Source: JAYZBC01 sp036339375
GTDB taxonomy: Bacteria > Pseudomonadota > Alphaproteobacteria > MPNO01 > UBA2964
Reading direction: 5' to 3'
Assembly (NCBI GenBank): GCA_036339375.1
Contig: JAYZBC010000082.1
Coordinates: forward strand, 1-64,000
DNA length: 64,000 nt
A program made the position numbers and the translations under genes. Below are positions 63,078 to 64,000 of this stretch, piece by piece. The notes under the pieces are model-generated. The model was not told the origin of the DNA. It worked only from the letters and a program-made list of their open reading frames with translations, and ran no database searches. The number at the start of each line of letters is the position of its first letter. The first letter of the stretch is position 1.

Positions 63078-63542
63078 CTAGCGGATACGGGCATCCGAAT
63101 ATTGACCCTTCCCAGGTCCAACATCATCTTTCTGTGGGGTTAAATCTTTTCGTTCATCCTTAATGCCTGGGGCCCACGTAACCACTTGAAGTATCTCCAA
63201 ATCAACCTCCCCTGTACTGCCAAACCAATAAGCATTGCCATGTGGCATCACGATGCCTTCATTAACCCCAAAAACACCAATAATTTGTTCGTCTGCTCCA
63301 TAAAAGGTCACCTCTCCTTTGAGTACCATCCACATGCCATCCATGCCCGTATGGATATGAAGGTTGTTATCGCCACTGCCATTTTTTACAATTTGAACGG
63401 AACCTCTTAGGAGACCTGATGTACCCAAATTGACAATTGATTTTCCTGCAGACAAACCTTTCGGTTTGTTATATTTGAAAATTTGGGGCGATCTGATCTT
63501 TGGTTGATCATTGGAAAGATTTTTTTCTAATATATTGGCCAT
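63078..63542 (-). CDS. Single-domain cupin protein
   Basis: A 154-residue cupin. Motif 1 is 'NLHIHTGMDGMWMVLKGEV' and motif 2 'VMPHGNAYWF', giving an HxH...E/H-like metal site. ATG 63542 is chosen because GGAGATAG precedes it; a start 12 nt earlier would remove that site. It follows marR by 20 bp on the minus strand and is convergent with the gentisate dioxygenase gene. Its role is unknown; cupins next to aromatic pathways are common. Confidence 0.8.
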   Translation of the reverse strand: MANILEKNLSNDQPKIRSPQIFKYNKPKGLSAGKSIVNLGTSGLLRGSVQIVKNGSGDNNLHIHTGMDGMWMVLKGEVTFYGADEQIIGVFGVNEGIVMPHGNAYWFGSTGEVDLEILQVVTWAPGIKDERKDLTPQKDDVGPGKGQYSDARIR

Positions 63543-63562
63543 TTCTATCTCCATAATCTGAA

Positions 63563-63991
63563 TTAAGATTTCTCAGGGGTTTGATAAATACGTGCAAGGA
63601 TATTTAGCAGAGTTTGGCGTTCATTGTCAGATAAGGACCGACTCATATGCTCTTCATGTGCCCAAACAATCGTTTTAAGTTTTGCAATGGTTGTTTGTCC
63701 TAGCTGGGTCAAATGTAATGCATGTGATCGACGATCATTTTTTGCTAGTTTGCGGATAACGAAGCCCCTGTCTTCCATCCGATCGATGATTTGCACTAAC
63801 GTCGACCTATCAAACCGGAGGGTCGCAGCGATCGCACTTTGGCTAATCCCCGGGTTGGCTTCTATTAGTACCAAAGTGCCAAACTGAGGGGGTGATATTT
63901 CCAATTTGCCAATTTTGTGCCTGAAATCGTTAAAAACGGCCACTTGTGCGCAACGCAAATTAAAACCGATTAAACCTGGCAAAAGAGCCAT
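63563..63991 (-). CDS. MarR family transcriptional regulator, possibly cut at window edge
   Basis: A 142-residue winged helix-turn-helix protein. The recognition helix region is 'GISQSAIAATLRFDRSTLVQIIDRM' and the wing 'RKLAKNDRRSHALHLTQLG'; flanking helices form the dimer domain. The frame stays open to the window edge upstream of 63991, so the true start may lie beyond it. It is the only transcription factor seen in the window. It is probably the regulator of the cupin gene behind it and perhaps of the gentisate operon. Confidence 0.85.
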   Translation of the reverse strand: MALLPGLIGFNLRCAQVAVFNDFRHKIGKLEISPPQFGTLVLIEANPGISQSAIAATLRFDRSTLVQIIDRMEDRGFVIRKLAKNDRRSHALHLTQLGQTTIAKLKTIVWAHEEHMSRSLSDNERQTLLNILARIYQTPEKS

Positions 63992-64000
63992 ATCTATCTG

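Overview
The window looks like part of the chromosome of a Gram-negative alphaproteobacterium, probably a streamlined, uncultivated, marine-type lineage. Supporting signs are AT-leaning, tightly packed DNA with many stop/start overlaps, a TRAP transporter and an orphan TctC-type binding protein, a HupE-type metal permease, and above all a tRNA-Arg(CCU) gene split by a small group I intron, a configuration long known from alphaproteobacteria. Only one recognisable transcription factor (a MarR at the right edge) occurs in 64 kb. There are no insertion sequences, prophage genes or CRISPR arrays. The taxonomic assignment is an inference.

Layout. 0.3-12.8 kb: small accessory genes (secreted peptide, VOC protein, FAH-family hydrolase), the intron-bearing tRNA, a ferritin-like protein, HupE, a Rieske oxygenase, a TctC binding protein with an odd basic tail, two MFS exporters, a cupin, a tandem pair of 4,5-dihydroxyphthalate decarboxylase-like proteins and a dienelactone hydrolase. 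12.9-24.8 kb, all minus strand: pgl, gnd, an LLM-family oxidoreductase, an alpha/beta hydrolase, the coenzyme F420 genes fbiC (fused CofG-CofH), cofC and cofE, a convincing F420-dependent glucose-6-phosphate dehydrogenase (fgd), a dihydroorotase-like amidohydrolase and a COG0523 GTPase. 25-30.3 kb: a UbiD decarboxylase divergent from a haem-oxygenase-fold di-iron protein and an orphan xanthine-dehydrogenase-type molybdenum subunit. 30.3-36.9 kb: cofD, then an unusual four-gene run of two opine-dehydrogenase-like and two LLM proteins, and a metal-ligand-depleted M24 (creatinase-like) protein. 37-40.8 kb: hcrCAB, a molybdenum enzyme with the extra 4Fe-4S insert that marks 4-hydroxybenzoyl-CoA reductase. 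41-53.6 kb: rhodanese, VOC dioxygenase, radical SAM, M20 peptidase, ThDP enzyme, acyl-CoA ligase, indolepyruvate ferredoxin oxidoreductase (iorAB) and a fifth LLM protein. 53.7-55.9 kb: two nucleotide-sugar epimerases. 56.3-64 kb: TRAP transporter (dctPQM), tandem cytosolic reductive-dehalogenase-like proteins, gentisate 1,2-dioxygenase, a cupin and MarR.

How it may work together. The F420 pathway (CofC, CofD, CofE, FbiC) is present, and Fgd, Pgl and Gnd would form an oxidative pentose phosphate route that charges F420 instead of, or besides, NADPH. F420H2 could then feed the four LLM proteins of F420-dependent type outside Fgd (one, at 52.6 kb, may use FMN instead). Around this core lie many aromatic-acid functions: Rieske demethylase/hydroxylase, UbiD, gentisate dioxygenase, FAH hydrolase, hydroxybenzoyl-CoA reductase-like enzyme and CoA ligase. 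The right end reads as one import-dehalogenate-cleave operon. The most noteworthy items are the F420/Fgd/pentose-phosphate cluster in an alphaproteobacterium, the paired opine-dehydrogenase/LLM operon, the TRAP-RdhA-RdhA-gentisate dioxygenase operon and the tRNA group I intron.
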